Of a stretch of DNA of 14,026 bases, positions 6,535 to 14,013 are shown piece after piece (positions within the stretch are counted from its first letter, which is position 1; each line of letters begins with the position of its first letter). The position numbers and the translations under genes were made by a program. This DNA is from Lewinellaceae bacterium (GTDB lineage: Bacteria > Bacteroidota > Bacteroidia > Chitinophagales > Saprospiraceae). The notes beneath the pieces are model-generated. The model was not told the DNA's origin and made no database searches. It saw only the letters and a program-made list of their open reading frames with translations. The stretch spans positions 1 through 14,026 of the forward strand of contig JACJYA010000033.1 of the NCBI GenBank assembly GCA_020636315.1. The letters run 5' to 3'.

Positions 6535-8775
6535 ATGTCTAAGTTGTTAAAGCGCCGTTCTTCCATCGTTTTCCTCGTTTTTGCGTTGGGCCTGCTGGGC
6601 TACATCGTTACCTTCCTGCAGAATTGTTCCTTCGGAACTGAAAGCGCCGGGAAAGAAATAAAAGAGGAGTACATCGGCAACGTACAGTGCAAAAACTGCC
6701 ATGAGGAAGCATATAAGGACTGGCTGGGTTCTCACCACGGCCTGGCCATGCAGGAAGCTACGGAAGAAACCGTGCTGGGCAATTTCAACAACGCCTCTTT
6801 TACCAGCAATGGATTGACCTCCCGCTTTTTTAAAAAAGACGGAAAGTTCTTTGTCAATACCGAAGGGCCCGACGGCAGATTGCAGGATTTTGAAGTAAAA
6901 TACACCTTCGGCGTCTTTCCTTTGCAACAATATTTGGTGCCTTTTCCCGGTGGCCGCCTGCAGTGCCTGCTTACCGCCTGGGACAGCAAGGCGGACAAAT
7001 GGTTCGACCTTATGCCGGATGAACGCCTCCCCACTGATGACTGGCTGCACTGGACTAAAGGAAGCATGACCTGGAACGCCATGTGCGCCGATTGTCATTC
7101 CACTTACCTGGAAAAGAACTATGACGAGCAAACCGACTCCTACAATACGCAGTGGGCGATCATTGATGTGAGTTGCGAAGCCTGCCACGGGCCGGGCAGG
7201 CAGCACATGGCCTATGCAAATTCTTCTGCCTATAAACGGGGAGAGAAGGTGGAAGGCGCTTATCTGCATCTTACTGCCGGGATATCAAGTAAAGAACAGG
7301 TGGAAGAATGCGCCCGCTGCCATTCCCGTAGAGGCCAGATTTCGGAAGTTTTTGACCACACCGGCGTGTTGATGGACCATTACATACCCAGCACGCTTAG
7401 GCCCGGCCTGTACTATCCCGACGGGCAGATCCTCGATGAAGTCTATGTCTATGGCTCTTTTCTGCAGAGCAAGATGTACCGCAACAACGTCAGGTGCAGC
7501 GATTGCCACAACCCGCATAGCCTGAAACTGAAAGCGGTGGGAAATGAGCTTTGCGGCAAGTGCCACGAAAAAGAAAAGTACGATCTGCCGGAGCATCATT
7601 TCCACGTTCAGGGAACTGACGGGGCTTCCTGCATCAACTGCCACATGCCCGGGAAATACTATATGGGCAACGATTTCCGGCGCGACCACAGCCTCCGGGT
7701 GCCGCGGCCTGACCTCAGCGTACAGTTCGGAGTCCCCAATGCCTGCAATGGCTGCCACAGCGATAAGTCTCCGGAATGGGCGGCTGAAGCTGTTCGCAGG
7801 TGGTACGGACCTGAACGCGCCCCTCACTTCTCGCCCACGCTGGCTGCTGCTCAAACCGGAGACATGTCGGCCCTGCCCGGGTTGATGAAAATGGTGGGAG
7901 ATACCAGCCAGCCCGAGATCGCACAGGCGACGGCATTGGGGATACTGGGGAACGTGCCGTCCCCGGAAACCAACCGGAAAGTGATAAGCGCTTTGCAGAA
8001 CGACAATGCATTGATCCGTTATTCGGCCATAAATGCTATGGAGCATTTTTCGGTTGAAGACAGGCTCCGTCATCTCACCCCTCTGCTCCGGGATTCCGTC
8101 CGGGCGGTTCGAACCCAGGTGGCCTATCAGCTGGCTGACATAGATGAAGGATTGTTCCAGGGGGAGGAAAGGGAAGCACTTCATCAGGCTAAAAAAGAAT
8201 TCGAGGAGATACTGAGGGTGCAGGCGGATTTCCCGTTCGGACAATTGATGCGCGGGCAGTATTTTCATAAAATGGGCAACCAGGAACAGGCAGAGCAGGC
8301 ATACAAGGAAGCCCTTCGGCAGGACCCTTACATGCCTCAGCCTTATGCCAACCTGGCCAACCTTTATTATGCTCAGGGGAAGAACCAACAGGCGAAGGAA
8401 CAGTTTGAAATGGCCGTCCGGATGGATTCCAATTTCATCGATGCTCATTATTCCCTGGGCCTGCTGCTGGCCGAAATGCAGGATCTGCCTGGAGCGGAAG
8501 CCCACCTGGGCAGAGCTGCCCGCCTGAGTGGCAACCCCCGTTATTATTACAATTGGGGGCTCTCTCTGCAAAACCTGAACCGCCCGGGAGAAGCGGAGAA
8601 AGCCTTCCGGATGGGGCTTGAGATCGAGCCCGGTTCCGAGGCGCTGCTCTACGCACTGGCGGTGCTTTACATTCAGCAAAAAGAAAAAAAGAAGGCTATG
8701 CCCATTGTCAGCCAGTTATTGCAAATTAACCCTCAAAGCACTGATTATCACAATTTAATGAGTGCCGCCAGGTGA
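6535..8775 (+). CDS. Octaheme c-type cytochrome with HEAT-like and TPR repeats
   Basis: This is a predicted exported electron-transfer or redox enzyme of 746 residues. The N-terminus (KLLKRR followed by a hydrophobic segment at about 11-28) is a signal anchor or signal peptide. Cys31 follows it, but LQNC is a poor lipobox. Eight CXXCH heme sites begin at residues 52, 184, 214, 259, 321, 340, 366 and 404. The first is followed by WLGSHHGLAM, as in cytochrome c554-type domains, where the His supplies a distal ligand. Residues about 456-540 resemble HEAT repeats (EIAQATALGILG, LIRYSAINAMEHF, RTQVAYQLADI), and about 565-735 contain four or so TPRs (PQPYANLANLYYAQGKNQQA, FIDAHYSLGLLLAEMQDLPG). The repeats suggest docking to a partner. 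Such fusions are recurrent in environmental bacteria, but I cannot name a substrate; nitrite, hydroxylamine, sulfur compounds or pure electron transfer are all open. No cytochrome maturation genes are in the window. Confidence 0.87.
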   Translation: MSKLLKRRSSIVFLVFALGLLGYIVTFLQNCSFGTESAGKEIKEEYIGNVQCKNCHEEAYKDWLGSHHGLAMQEATEETVLGNFNNASFTSNGLTSRFFKKDGKFFVNTEGPDGRLQDFEVKYTFGVFPLQQYLVPFPGGRLQCLLTAWDSKADKWFDLMPDERLPTDDWLHWTKGSMTWNAMCADCHSTYLEKNYDEQTDSYNTQWAIIDVSCEACHGPGRQHMAYANSSAYKRGEKVEGAYLHLTAGISSKEQVEECARCHSRRGQISEVFDHTGVLMDHYIPSTLRPGLYYPDGQILDEVYVYGSFLQSKMYRNNVRCSDCHNPHSLKLKAVGNELCGKCHEKEKYDLPEHHFHVQGTDGASCINCHMPGKYYMGNDFRRDHSLRVPRPDLSVQFGVPNACNGCHSDKSPEWAAEAVRRWYGPERAPHFSPTLAAAQTGDMSALPGLMKMVGDTSQPEIAQATALGILGNVPSPETNRKVISALQNDNALIRYSAINAMEHFSVEDRLRHLTPLLRDSVRAVRTQVAYQLADIDEGLFQGEEREALHQAKKEFEEILRVQADFPFGQLMRGQYFHKMGNQEQAEQAYKEALRQDPYMPQPYANLANLYYAQGKNQQAKEQFEMAVRMDSNFIDAHYSLGLLLAEMQDLPGAEAHLGRAARLSGNPRYYYNWGLSLQNLNRPGEAEKAFRMGLEIEPGSEALLYALAVLYIQQKEKKKAMPIVSQLLQINPQSTDYHNLMSAAR

Positions 8776-8854
8776 TAAATTGGGAGGTTGATATGCCAAA
8801 ACTTCTTCCTCTGGCACTTTCATCAAGCCTTTACGCCAGGCTTCCATATACGCC

Positions 8855-8876
8855 AGGAACCTAAAAATTAGTTCCT
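8855..8876 (-). terminator. Candidate terminator hairpin overlapping the barrel gene's stop codon
   Basis: AGGAAC at 8855-8860 pairs with GTTCCT at 8871-8876, and TAA/TTA extend the stem inward past a single bulged base, leaving an AAA loop. The structure includes the TAG stop codon of the minus-strand gene (8861-8863). It lies between convergent genes (plus-strand cytochrome stop at 8775). There is no clear U-tract, so its role as a terminator is tentative. Confidence 0.4.
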
Positions 8877-11800
8877 AACGCAAAACTTATTACCGCTGTT
8901 TCCTCTCTTGATGCCCCTACCAGCAAACTGAGTGTGTAAGAGCGGGAAAGCGGAATGAGGTAAAAACCGCCTCCATAGGAGGTTTGCCAGTCTTCCTCAG
9001 TCTGGCCTTCCTGGATGATCTTGCCCATGTCGAAAAAGCCGATCAGGCCGATCTTGAGGGGGACGACCACTGTTTCCAGGTTGCCTACAGGGATGCGCAG
9101 CTCGGAGTTGAAATAAACGCGGCTGTCGCCGGCGAAACGGTTGCGCTGAAAGCCCCGCAGGCCCTGGTTCTGGCCCAATTGGGGAAGTTTGTAGAACGGA
9201 ACGTCACCGTAGGAGTTGCCGTAGCCGGCCTTCAGTCCCAGCGTCAGTGGGAAGAGCCGGGGGCTGAGGAAATATTCGATGAACAAGTCAGTTGTGCCAT
9301 AATTCCGGCTTTGGCCCATAAAGCCTAATTCCTGGGCGGCGTAGAGGCGGTAACCCCGGGTGGGGAACACTTTGTGGTCGCGCAGGTCGATCTCCAGGGC
9401 CGCTGTGGTGTAGGCGATATCGAGATCTCTGGTTCCGAAGATAGATGCCGAATCGGCGAGAATGGTATTCTCTTCCACCGGGACATCATTCTGGCTGAAC
9501 CCCAGGCCGAGGCGGAATTGGCTCCGCTTCCAGAATTTGCGTTGCAGGGCTACGCTGCCCTCCAGCCGGTTGAGGCGGACGAGGTAGTAGTCGTTCTTAA
9601 AAAGCTCATCGTTATAACTGATGCCATTGCCAATACCGAAGAAGTAGTTGTAGTTGTCGGGCTGTGCCCAGGCTGCGTGCAGGAGCAGGTCCCACTTTTG
9701 CAGGAGATGATGGATCTCGGAATCGTAACTCAGGGTGAAGTTGCCCAATGTTCCCAGCTGAAAACCGAATTTGTGCCTGGTGCTGTAATCGCGCTTGTGG
9801 AAGTTGCGGCGGGTGAAGTCCACGCCGCCGTTCAGCATCAGTCCGTTGAAGGTGTTGAAGGAAAAAAGCACCATCGGGAAATAAGTGTTGTAGGCAAAAG
9901 CGGTGCGGTCGTAGTGGTACAGCTCTTCATTCCAGCTCTTTATTATCCGCGCTTCTGTGCCGGGGTTGAGAACAGCGTCATTATTCTTTTCATATATCAG
10001 CGTCCGTTTGCCGCCTCTTTTTATGTCCGACCGGTCAATGATCTCATCTTCCCCGGCGCCGCCCACCAGCCGCAGCTTGATGGCTTTATCGGCCCGCCCA
10101 TCCACGAGGAAGTGGTCGCCTCCGTGCAGGCCATACAGGCGGATCTCCCGGGTTTCGTCGGGCAGGAAGAGGCGGCGGTAGATCAGGCTGGAATCCTTCA
10201 TCTGGCGGATCTCGACCAGGCTGCTGCCATCGGGCTGCCGCAGTACGTGGAAATATTCTTTTTTATTGGTTCCGGGCACATCCACGTATCTGGCAAGGAG
10301 TCTGTAGAACCGGTCGGCATAGCCCTCCAGGTCCTGCCTGCGCTGGGCCAGCTTGGCAGTTATCGTTTTTCCCGACAGCTCGTAGGTTTCTTTTGGCATC
10401 TGCTTCACTGCCGATTCGATCACTTCGGGGGTCAGGGCTTCCTGCACTTCCCGGGCGGCCTGCCGCCAGTCGTCCCTCGTGAGCCGGATGCCCAGGAAGC
10501 GGTCCATGTGCCGGGCCTGAAAGGTCAGGGACCGCACGCTCTTGATCCTGTAGTCAAAATGCTCGAGGTTGGGTACCGCCCATTGTCGTTCGGCCAGCCA
10601 GGGCAGGAAACCGTCGAGATTGGAGAAGGCGTGGTCGCGGTCGCGGGGGATGGGGCGGACGAGGATGCCGTCCTCTTTTTCGAACCCCGCCCATTTCCAG
10701 TTGTCCTCGTGTTTGCTCCAGTCGCCGATCAGGATGTCGAACATGCGGGCGCGGGCAAACTCCCTGGAGTCGAGGCGGACGTCGGGATGGTCGTACATCT
10801 CGTGGAAGAGGTCGTAGCTCTTGTAGATCTCATCGGCATTGCCGAAAGGCAGGGGGCCTTTGCCGCCGTTGGTGGGGCGTTCTTCCACCATGCCCAGCAT
10901 ATTGGCGAAAGTGCTTCGGAACTGCTCAAGCTTCGGGTCATCCGGCATGACGTACAAGTGGGGCGAAGCGTGGAGGATGCCCAACTTATCGAGCATAGGG
11001 GCCACGGCCAGCGCCCCGTATGGTTGCTGGGAACTCGTCTGGTCGCGGGTGATGGCTGCGGCAATGGTTCGGCGAAGAGATAAACTCAGGGCTGAGACGG
11101 GGTCTTTGTCAACGGACCGAAAGACATATTGCCGGCCGTCACCGGTTTGCATCTTCAGCGAAATGGTCTGCCGGCCGCCCCCTCTTGCCAGGACTTCCAG
11201 CCCACCGTAGGCAGTATCCAGCCTCAGCACCGGCGCCATTATCGGTGCTGCCCAGCTCGTTCGGTAGTGAGGCCCGAAGAAAAAGCGGTGAAGGGCCCCT
11301 GCGGTATAATGGGCGCCGGCGGCTATGCGTACGCTGTCCGCCTGTTCAGGTGCCCCGGCGGCGGGTTCTTCACCGGAGGCAGGCAGGCAGGGTACTTTCA
11401 CCTGGTTGACGGGTATATCGGAATCTTCAGGCTGGCAGGGAGACTGGTAAAGCGTACCCTGTTCCTCAGCTATAAAACCGTTTCCGGTGTAATGCAGGAA
11501 GGAGTATTCCACTTCACCATCGGTTCCATAATGGAGCCGTATGAGGCCGGGCTCTGCTTTTGCCAGCCGGGCCAGTCGGTTGTGTGCGACATAGGAGGCC
11601 TTCAGGGGCGCCCCGCTGTTGATCAGGCTGTTACCATAGTAGGAGAGGATCTGCTGGTTGGCCTCGTGGGCGGAAAGGAAAGAGATGTTTTCGTACTCCC
11701 CGGCAAGCCCCAGGAGGTAACCCGCCAGTTTTTCGAACCGTTCATTGGCCAGGTCACGGGGGCCGCCGACGTGCTCATGCCAGGCGGCATAGATGCCCCC

Positions 11801-12508
11801 CAATACCGGCGGTAGCAGATGAGTGCCCGCTGGAAAAAAACCTCCGTACCTACCCAGGGAGAAAGGTGGGAAATGGCCGGTGAGCAATACATTGCGATCC
11901 TGGTTTTCCTTGATGGCGTCTTCGATCTCTTCGTGAATGGCGGCCTCGACGATCTCGTCACATACGGCGTCTGAGGGAATGGGGCGGCGATAGGGGTGGT
12001 TCCACCACTGGGTGTTCAGGGCGAGCAAAAGAATATGGTCGCCGATCTCCACCATATCTGGCCCGGGGCAGCCGTCGTCGATCAGCCATTCTACATTTCC
12101 GGGTGCGTTCTCCAGCACGAATTCTTCCATATTTCGCACACAGTCCCATCCATCTTCTCCGGAGTCGGCCCAGTCCCGGTCGCCGGGAAGGAGGCCCATC
12201 TGCACGCCGTCGAGGCCTCTGGCGAGTTCCAGCAGTGCCTCGATGGGGGCTTCCGGCGGTTTCTTCCCGCTGCAATCCGGAACGATATCACCGGCGATCA
12301 GGAGGTAAATGGGCTTTGGAGCCTGTTCCAGTTCCTGCCGCAGCTGGCTCCAGTAGGGGCTGGCCGGAGGAATATCGGCCGTATTGCCTAGCAACCAGAT
12401 GTGCTGGGCAGGTTGTGCGTAGGTAGCGGTAAGGGCAAGGAAAAAGCAAGTGAAGTGAAGGAAGCGTCGCATAGACTGGGCTTTAGCTGAATTGCCGGGT
12501 GTTTTCAT
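8861..12508 (-). CDS. Metallophosphoesterase-like/kinase-like fusion to an Omp85-type outer-membrane barrel
   Basis: Numbering is from the ATG at 12508 (1215 aa). Met13 (12470-12472) gives a more compact signal peptide (MRRFLHFTCFFLALTATYA|Q) and may be the true start. Residues about 35-300 follow the calcineurin-like phosphoesterase order: LLGNTAD, LLIAGDIVP (Asp74), LLPGDRDW (about 106-113), LLTGHFPPFSLG (His212) and SAHEAN (His281). The middle region contains ARMFDILIGDWSKHEDNWKW (about 587-606) and RPIPRDRDHAF (618-628), which resemble the catalytic and metal loops of FAM20/HipA-like kinases; this is inference. Residues about 870-1215 form a beta barrel with alternating strands, an Omp85-style LRGF (1117-1120) plus NRFAGDSRVYFNSELRIP, and a terminal Phe for BAM recognition. 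Several canonical catalytic residues are replaced, so enzymatic activity is doubtful. It stands alone, convergent with the cytochrome gene and divergent from the lipoprotein gene. Related phosphoesterase-barrel proteins occur in Bacteroidota with unknown function. Confidence 0.85.
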   Translation of the reverse strand: MKTPGNSAKAQSMRRFLHFTCFFLALTATYAQPAQHIWLLGNTADIPPASPYWSQLRQELEQAPKPIYLLIAGDIVPDCSGKKPPEAPIEALLELARGLDGVQMGLLPGDRDWADSGEDGWDCVRNMEEFVLENAPGNVEWLIDDGCPGPDMVEIGDHILLLALNTQWWNHPYRRPIPSDAVCDEIVEAAIHEEIEDAIKENQDRNVLLTGHFPPFSLGRYGGFFPAGTHLLPPVLGGIYAAWHEHVGGPRDLANERFEKLAGYLLGLAGEYENISFLSAHEANQQILSYYGNSLINSGAPLKASYVAHNRLARLAKAEPGLIRLHYGTDGEVEYSFLHYTGNGFIAEEQGTLYQSPCQPEDSDIPVNQVKVPCLPASGEEPAAGAPEQADSVRIAAGAHYTAGALHRFFFGPHYRTSWAAPIMAPVLRLDTAYGGLEVLARGGGRQTISLKMQTGDGRQYVFRSVDKDPVSALSLSLRRTIAAAITRDQTSSQQPYGALAVAPMLDKLGILHASPHLYVMPDDPKLEQFRSTFANMLGMVEERPTNGGKGPLPFGNADEIYKSYDLFHEMYDHPDVRLDSREFARARMFDILIGDWSKHEDNWKWAGFEKEDGILVRPIPRDRDHAFSNLDGFLPWLAERQWAVPNLEHFDYRIKSVRSLTFQARHMDRFLGIRLTRDDWRQAAREVQEALTPEVIESAVKQMPKETYELSGKTITAKLAQRRQDLEGYADRFYRLLARYVDVPGTNKKEYFHVLRQPDGSSLVEIRQMKDSSLIYRRLFLPDETREIRLYGLHGGDHFLVDGRADKAIKLRLVGGAGEDEIIDRSDIKRGGKRTLIYEKNNDAVLNPGTEARIIKSWNEELYHYDRTAFAYNTYFPMVLFSFNTFNGLMLNGGVDFTRRNFHKRDYSTRHKFGFQLGTLGNFTLSYDSEIHHLLQKWDLLLHAAWAQPDNYNYFFGIGNGISYNDELFKNDYYLVRLNRLEGSVALQRKFWKRSQFRLGLGFSQNDVPVEENTILADSASIFGTRDLDIAYTTAALEIDLRDHKVFPTRGYRLYAAQELGFMGQSRNYGTTDLFIEYFLSPRLFPLTLGLKAGYGNSYGDVPFYKLPQLGQNQGLRGFQRNRFAGDSRVYFNSELRIPVGNLETVVVPLKIGLIGFFDMGKIIQEGQTEEDWQTSYGGGFYLIPLSRSYTLSLLVGASREETAVISFALGTNF

Positions 12509-12700
12509 GCCTGGCGGGTTACTGGTATTCGGGCCGGGGCCGCGTTAACGGCTGCAAATTTACCCGACAGGCAGTCCGGCAGCATAGTGAAAAAAATGAA
12601 AATGGCGAGTAATTTACACATTACACCGAAAAAACGGTACCTGGGAAAAGGAAAAAAGGCAGAGCAGGCGAGATGGGACAGGGGTGAGATGGCAATAGTC

Positions 12701-12760
12701 ATTATTTTTGTAATGATTACTTTTATAATGATGATAAAAATAACGATTACTTTTGTAACG
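12701..12760 (+). repeat. Four tandem 15-bp repeats, palindromic AT-rich units
   Basis: Units at 12701-12715, 12716-12730, 12731-12745 and 12746-12760 read ATTATTTTTGTAATG, ATTACTTTTATAATG, ATGATAAAAATAACG and ATTACTTTTGTAACG; the third is most divergent. Units 1, 2 and 4 are imperfect palindromes of the form TTAC-TTTT-GTAA, with centres 15 and 30 bases apart. The position between divergent genes suggests protein binding sites, but no regulator is known. A neutral microsatellite-like origin is also possible. Confidence 0.7.
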
Positions 12761-12855
12761 GCCTGGCCTTTGAACTTCCCCTTAGCTATTATCGCATGAA
12801 GCTGGATGAACAAGCCTGTTAACCTGTTTCTTTCCTGTACGGTGGCAAAAAAGAA

Positions 12856-12881
12856 TTTGTAACTTTATTCGGATAATATTT
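12856..12881 (+). promoter_or_regulatory. Weak promoter candidate for the small lipoprotein gene
   Basis: TTTG at 12856-12859 and a TAATATTT-like box at 12874-12881 loosely resemble the Bacteroidota -33 (TTTG) and -7 (TAnnTTTG) elements. The spacing and the -7 match are imperfect. If this is correct, transcription would begin close to or after the ATG at 12884, favouring the start at 12905. Confidence 0.25.
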
Positions 12882-12904
12882 CCATGACCGAAAACCGAAA
12901 GAGT

Positions 12905-13132
12905 ATGAAAAAAAGCACGCTTTTCAACTTGCTGGCCTTTATGGGCCTGGCCCTGCTCCTGTCCTGTGGTGGCGGCGGCCAACAACAGGCCGAAGAAGAA
13001 CAACTGCAGGCCGAGATCCAGCAACTGGATTCTATCTCCACCGAACTGGATACGGTCATTGAGAACATTGAACAGAATACCGAAGAACTCAAGGATGCTC
13101 TTGATGCGCTCGACACTGGTGAAGAACAATAA
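12905..13132 (+). CDS. Small coiled-coil lipoprotein, 75 aa
   Basis: From the ATG at 12905 the protein opens with MKKSTLFNLLAFMGLA and the lipobox LLLSC, giving a lipidated Cys21 followed by four glycines and a Gln/Glu-rich tail. The ATG at 12884 would add seven polar residues. The internal start was preferred because it gives a compact signal peptide and follows an A-rich CCGAAAGAGT. The mature part (EEEQLQAEIQQLDSISTELD onward) has Leu/Ile at heptad-like spacing and strong acidity, consistent with one long coiled-coil helix, much like a short Lpp-type protein in layout though not in sequence. The acidic residues soon after the Cys could act as a Bacteroidota surface-export signal. The next gene starts 20 bases downstream, so the two are probably co-transcribed. 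The function is unknown. Confidence 0.75.
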   Translation: MKKSTLFNLLAFMGLALLLSCGGGGQQQAEEEQLQAEIQQLDSISTELDTVIENIEQNTEELKDALDALDTGEEQ

Positions 13133-13152
13133 TTATATCATTACCTAAAAAC

Positions 13153-13818
13153 ATGCTCAATATGCAATTTAAAACCATTCTGCCGACGGCCCTGATATTC
13201 AGCCTGGCATTATTGTTTTCCGATGGCCTCTACGCCCAGCAGGGGAAAGGCAAGGGCAAGGAAAAGCAGGAACAGGCTATGGAAAAGAAGGAAAAAGCCG
13301 AACAGGCCCGCAAAGGCCACGGAAAACCGGATAAGGAAATGAAGGAAAAGGAGGGTAAGGAAAAGGAAAAGGAAATGAAGGAAAAAGCCGGCAAAGGTGA
13401 AGACAATATGGAGGAGGACAGTGGTGAAGAAGCCGAAGCCGAAATGGAAGGTAAAGAAGAAATGGAAAAGGCGAAAGGCAAGGCCAAGGAGAATAAAGGC
13501 AAAGGCTATGGTAAGAACAAAGGAGATCTGGAAGGGCGCGAGTTCGGCCAGGCGCGTGCCGCCGAAGCCCGTCAGCAGCACGAGGAGAAAAAACAACGGG
13601 CTTCCAGGGCGATAGAGGAGGGCGAGGCAGAACTGGCCCGCGGTAAGGAGAAGGTGAGGTTGGCTAAGGAAAAGCTCGAAAAGGATAAAAAGGAAAAGAA
13701 GATGGACGATGAGGAAGTAAAGCAACGTGAGGAGGCCATCAAGCGAGCAGAGAAAGAGATCAGCGAACTGGAGGAAAGCCTGAAACGGGGTAAGGAGAAG
13801 GCCGGGGGGGGGCAATAG
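13153..13818 (+). CDS. Secreted Lys/Glu-rich low-complexity protein with C-terminal coiled coil
   Basis: I recognise no family. The 221-residue product begins with a signal peptide (FKTILPTALIFSLALLFSDG, then LYAQQ), with probable cleavage at A|Q. Met4 at 13162 is an alternative start; the ATG at 13153 was kept because it follows an A-rich ACCTAAAAAC. The mature protein is dominated by Lys, Glu, Gly, Ala and Met. Residues about 33-125 are repetitive (KGKGKEKQEQ, EKEGKEKEKEMKEKAGKGE) and likely disordered. From about 130 onward (ARAAEARQQHEEKKQRASRA to the end) heptad-like spacing suggests a long charged helix or coiled coil. It lies 20 bases after the lipoprotein gene, probably in one operon. 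A run of nine G (13804-13812) sits just before the stop. Possible roles include an envelope spacer or a nucleic-acid or polyanion binder, but none is supported by a recognisable domain. Confidence 0.72.
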   Translation: MLNMQFKTILPTALIFSLALLFSDGLYAQQGKGKGKEKQEQAMEKKEKAEQARKGHGKPDKEMKEKEGKEKEKEMKEKAGKGEDNMEEDSGEEAEAEMEGKEEMEKAKGKAKENKGKGYGKNKGDLEGREFGQARAAEARQQHEEKKQRASRAIEEGEAELARGKEKVRLAKEKLEKDKKEKKMDDEEVKQREEAIKRAEKEISELEESLKRGKEKAGGGQ

Positions 13819-13835
13819 CTCCAGCAACAGGGACT

Positions 13836-13856
13836 GTTCGCTATTCGCTGTTCGCC
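13836..13856 (+). repeat. Three tandem heptamers (NTTCGCY)
   Basis: The units GTTCGCT, ATTCGCT and GTTCGCC follow one another directly at 13836-13842, 13843-13849 and 13850-13856, 17 bases after the stop of the Lys/Glu-rich gene. Heptanucleotide tandem repeats in intergenic DNA resemble the STRR class known from cyanobacteria; their role here is unknown. Confidence 0.65.
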
Positions 13857-13900
13857 ATTTTTACCCGGCCGCATGGACGGGCGCAAGTTTCTGAAAATCA

Positions 13901-13930
13901 AGGGATAGTTTTTAGGAGACAGGGATAGTT
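13901..13930 (+). repeat. Direct repeat AGGGATAGTT, two copies
   Basis: AGGGATAGTT occurs exactly at 13901-13910 and again at 13921-13930, 20 bases apart. The second copy opens dispersed repeat copy B, so the first may be a partial duplicate of the element's end. Confidence 0.7.
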
Positions 13931-14013
13931 CAATTAAGCGTGTCCGCGTCAGGCTAACTCACTGGTTTCCAGTAGGCCAGCAACCAGCAACCAGCAACCA
14001 GAAACCCAGGAAC
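13922..14013 (+). repeat. Dispersed intergenic repeat, copy B (forward orientation)
   Basis: Bases 13922-13970 match the reverse complement of 3994-4042 at about 41 of 49 positions without gaps. A heptamer array then runs from 13977 to 14004 (CCAGCAA three times, then CCAGAAA), and the element ends in CCAGGAAC, as copy A does. CTGGTTTC at 13962-13969 can pair with GAAACCCAG at 14001-14009 with one bulge, so a hairpin is possible as in copy A. The element follows the Lys/Glu-rich gene. It could continue past the window. Confidence 0.8.

Larger units (their letters stand above)
12509..12883. other. Divergent intergenic region, 375 bp
   Basis: This region separates the minus-strand barrel gene from the plus-strand lipoprotein gene. 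It holds the four-unit 15-bp array at 12701-12760, a short perfect ACCG-A6-CGGT hairpin near 12627-12640, and a weak promoter-like pair before 12884. Two ORFs cross it in opposite directions (plus 12587-12799, minus 12505-12813). Both depend on the low-complexity array, giving long Ile/Val/Thr/Met runs, and neither looks like a real gene. Confidence 0.5.

Noticed and set aside
6595..6635. Lipobox at the N-terminus of the cytochrome (Cys31)
   Set aside because: LQNC has Asn before the Cys instead of Gly, Ala or Ser, so a signal anchor or ordinary signal peptide is more likely.
7285..8679. Minus-strand ORF of 464 codons
   Set aside because: Antisense to the cytochrome gene with its eight CXXCH motifs and TPRs; no signature of its own.
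9374..11083. Plus-strand ORF of 569 codons
   Set aside because: It lies wholly antisense to the barrel fusion gene, whose domains are recognisable; the ORF shows no domain and has Val/Gly/Ala-rich shadow composition typical of GC-rich antisense frames.
12587..12799. Plus-strand ORF of 70 codons with a hydrophobic segment
   Set aside because: The Ile/Thr/Met-rich segment is again the 15-bp array read in five-codon periods; both strands are open there by composition.
12505..12813. Minus-strand ORF of 102 codons ending with a 4-base overlap on the barrel gene
   Set aside because: The overlap looks operon-like, but the hydrophobic core (VIVIFIIIIKVIITKIM) is only the translation of the 15-bp tandem array, and the rest has no protein-like pattern.
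13836..13900. Terminator hairpin after the Lys/Glu-rich gene
   Set aside because: The ATTTTT near 13857 is not preceded by a convincing stem; the sequence before it is a direct, not inverted, heptamer repeat.
13977..14004. Possible CRISPR-like array
   Set aside because: Units are only 7 bases and contiguous, with no unique spacers.
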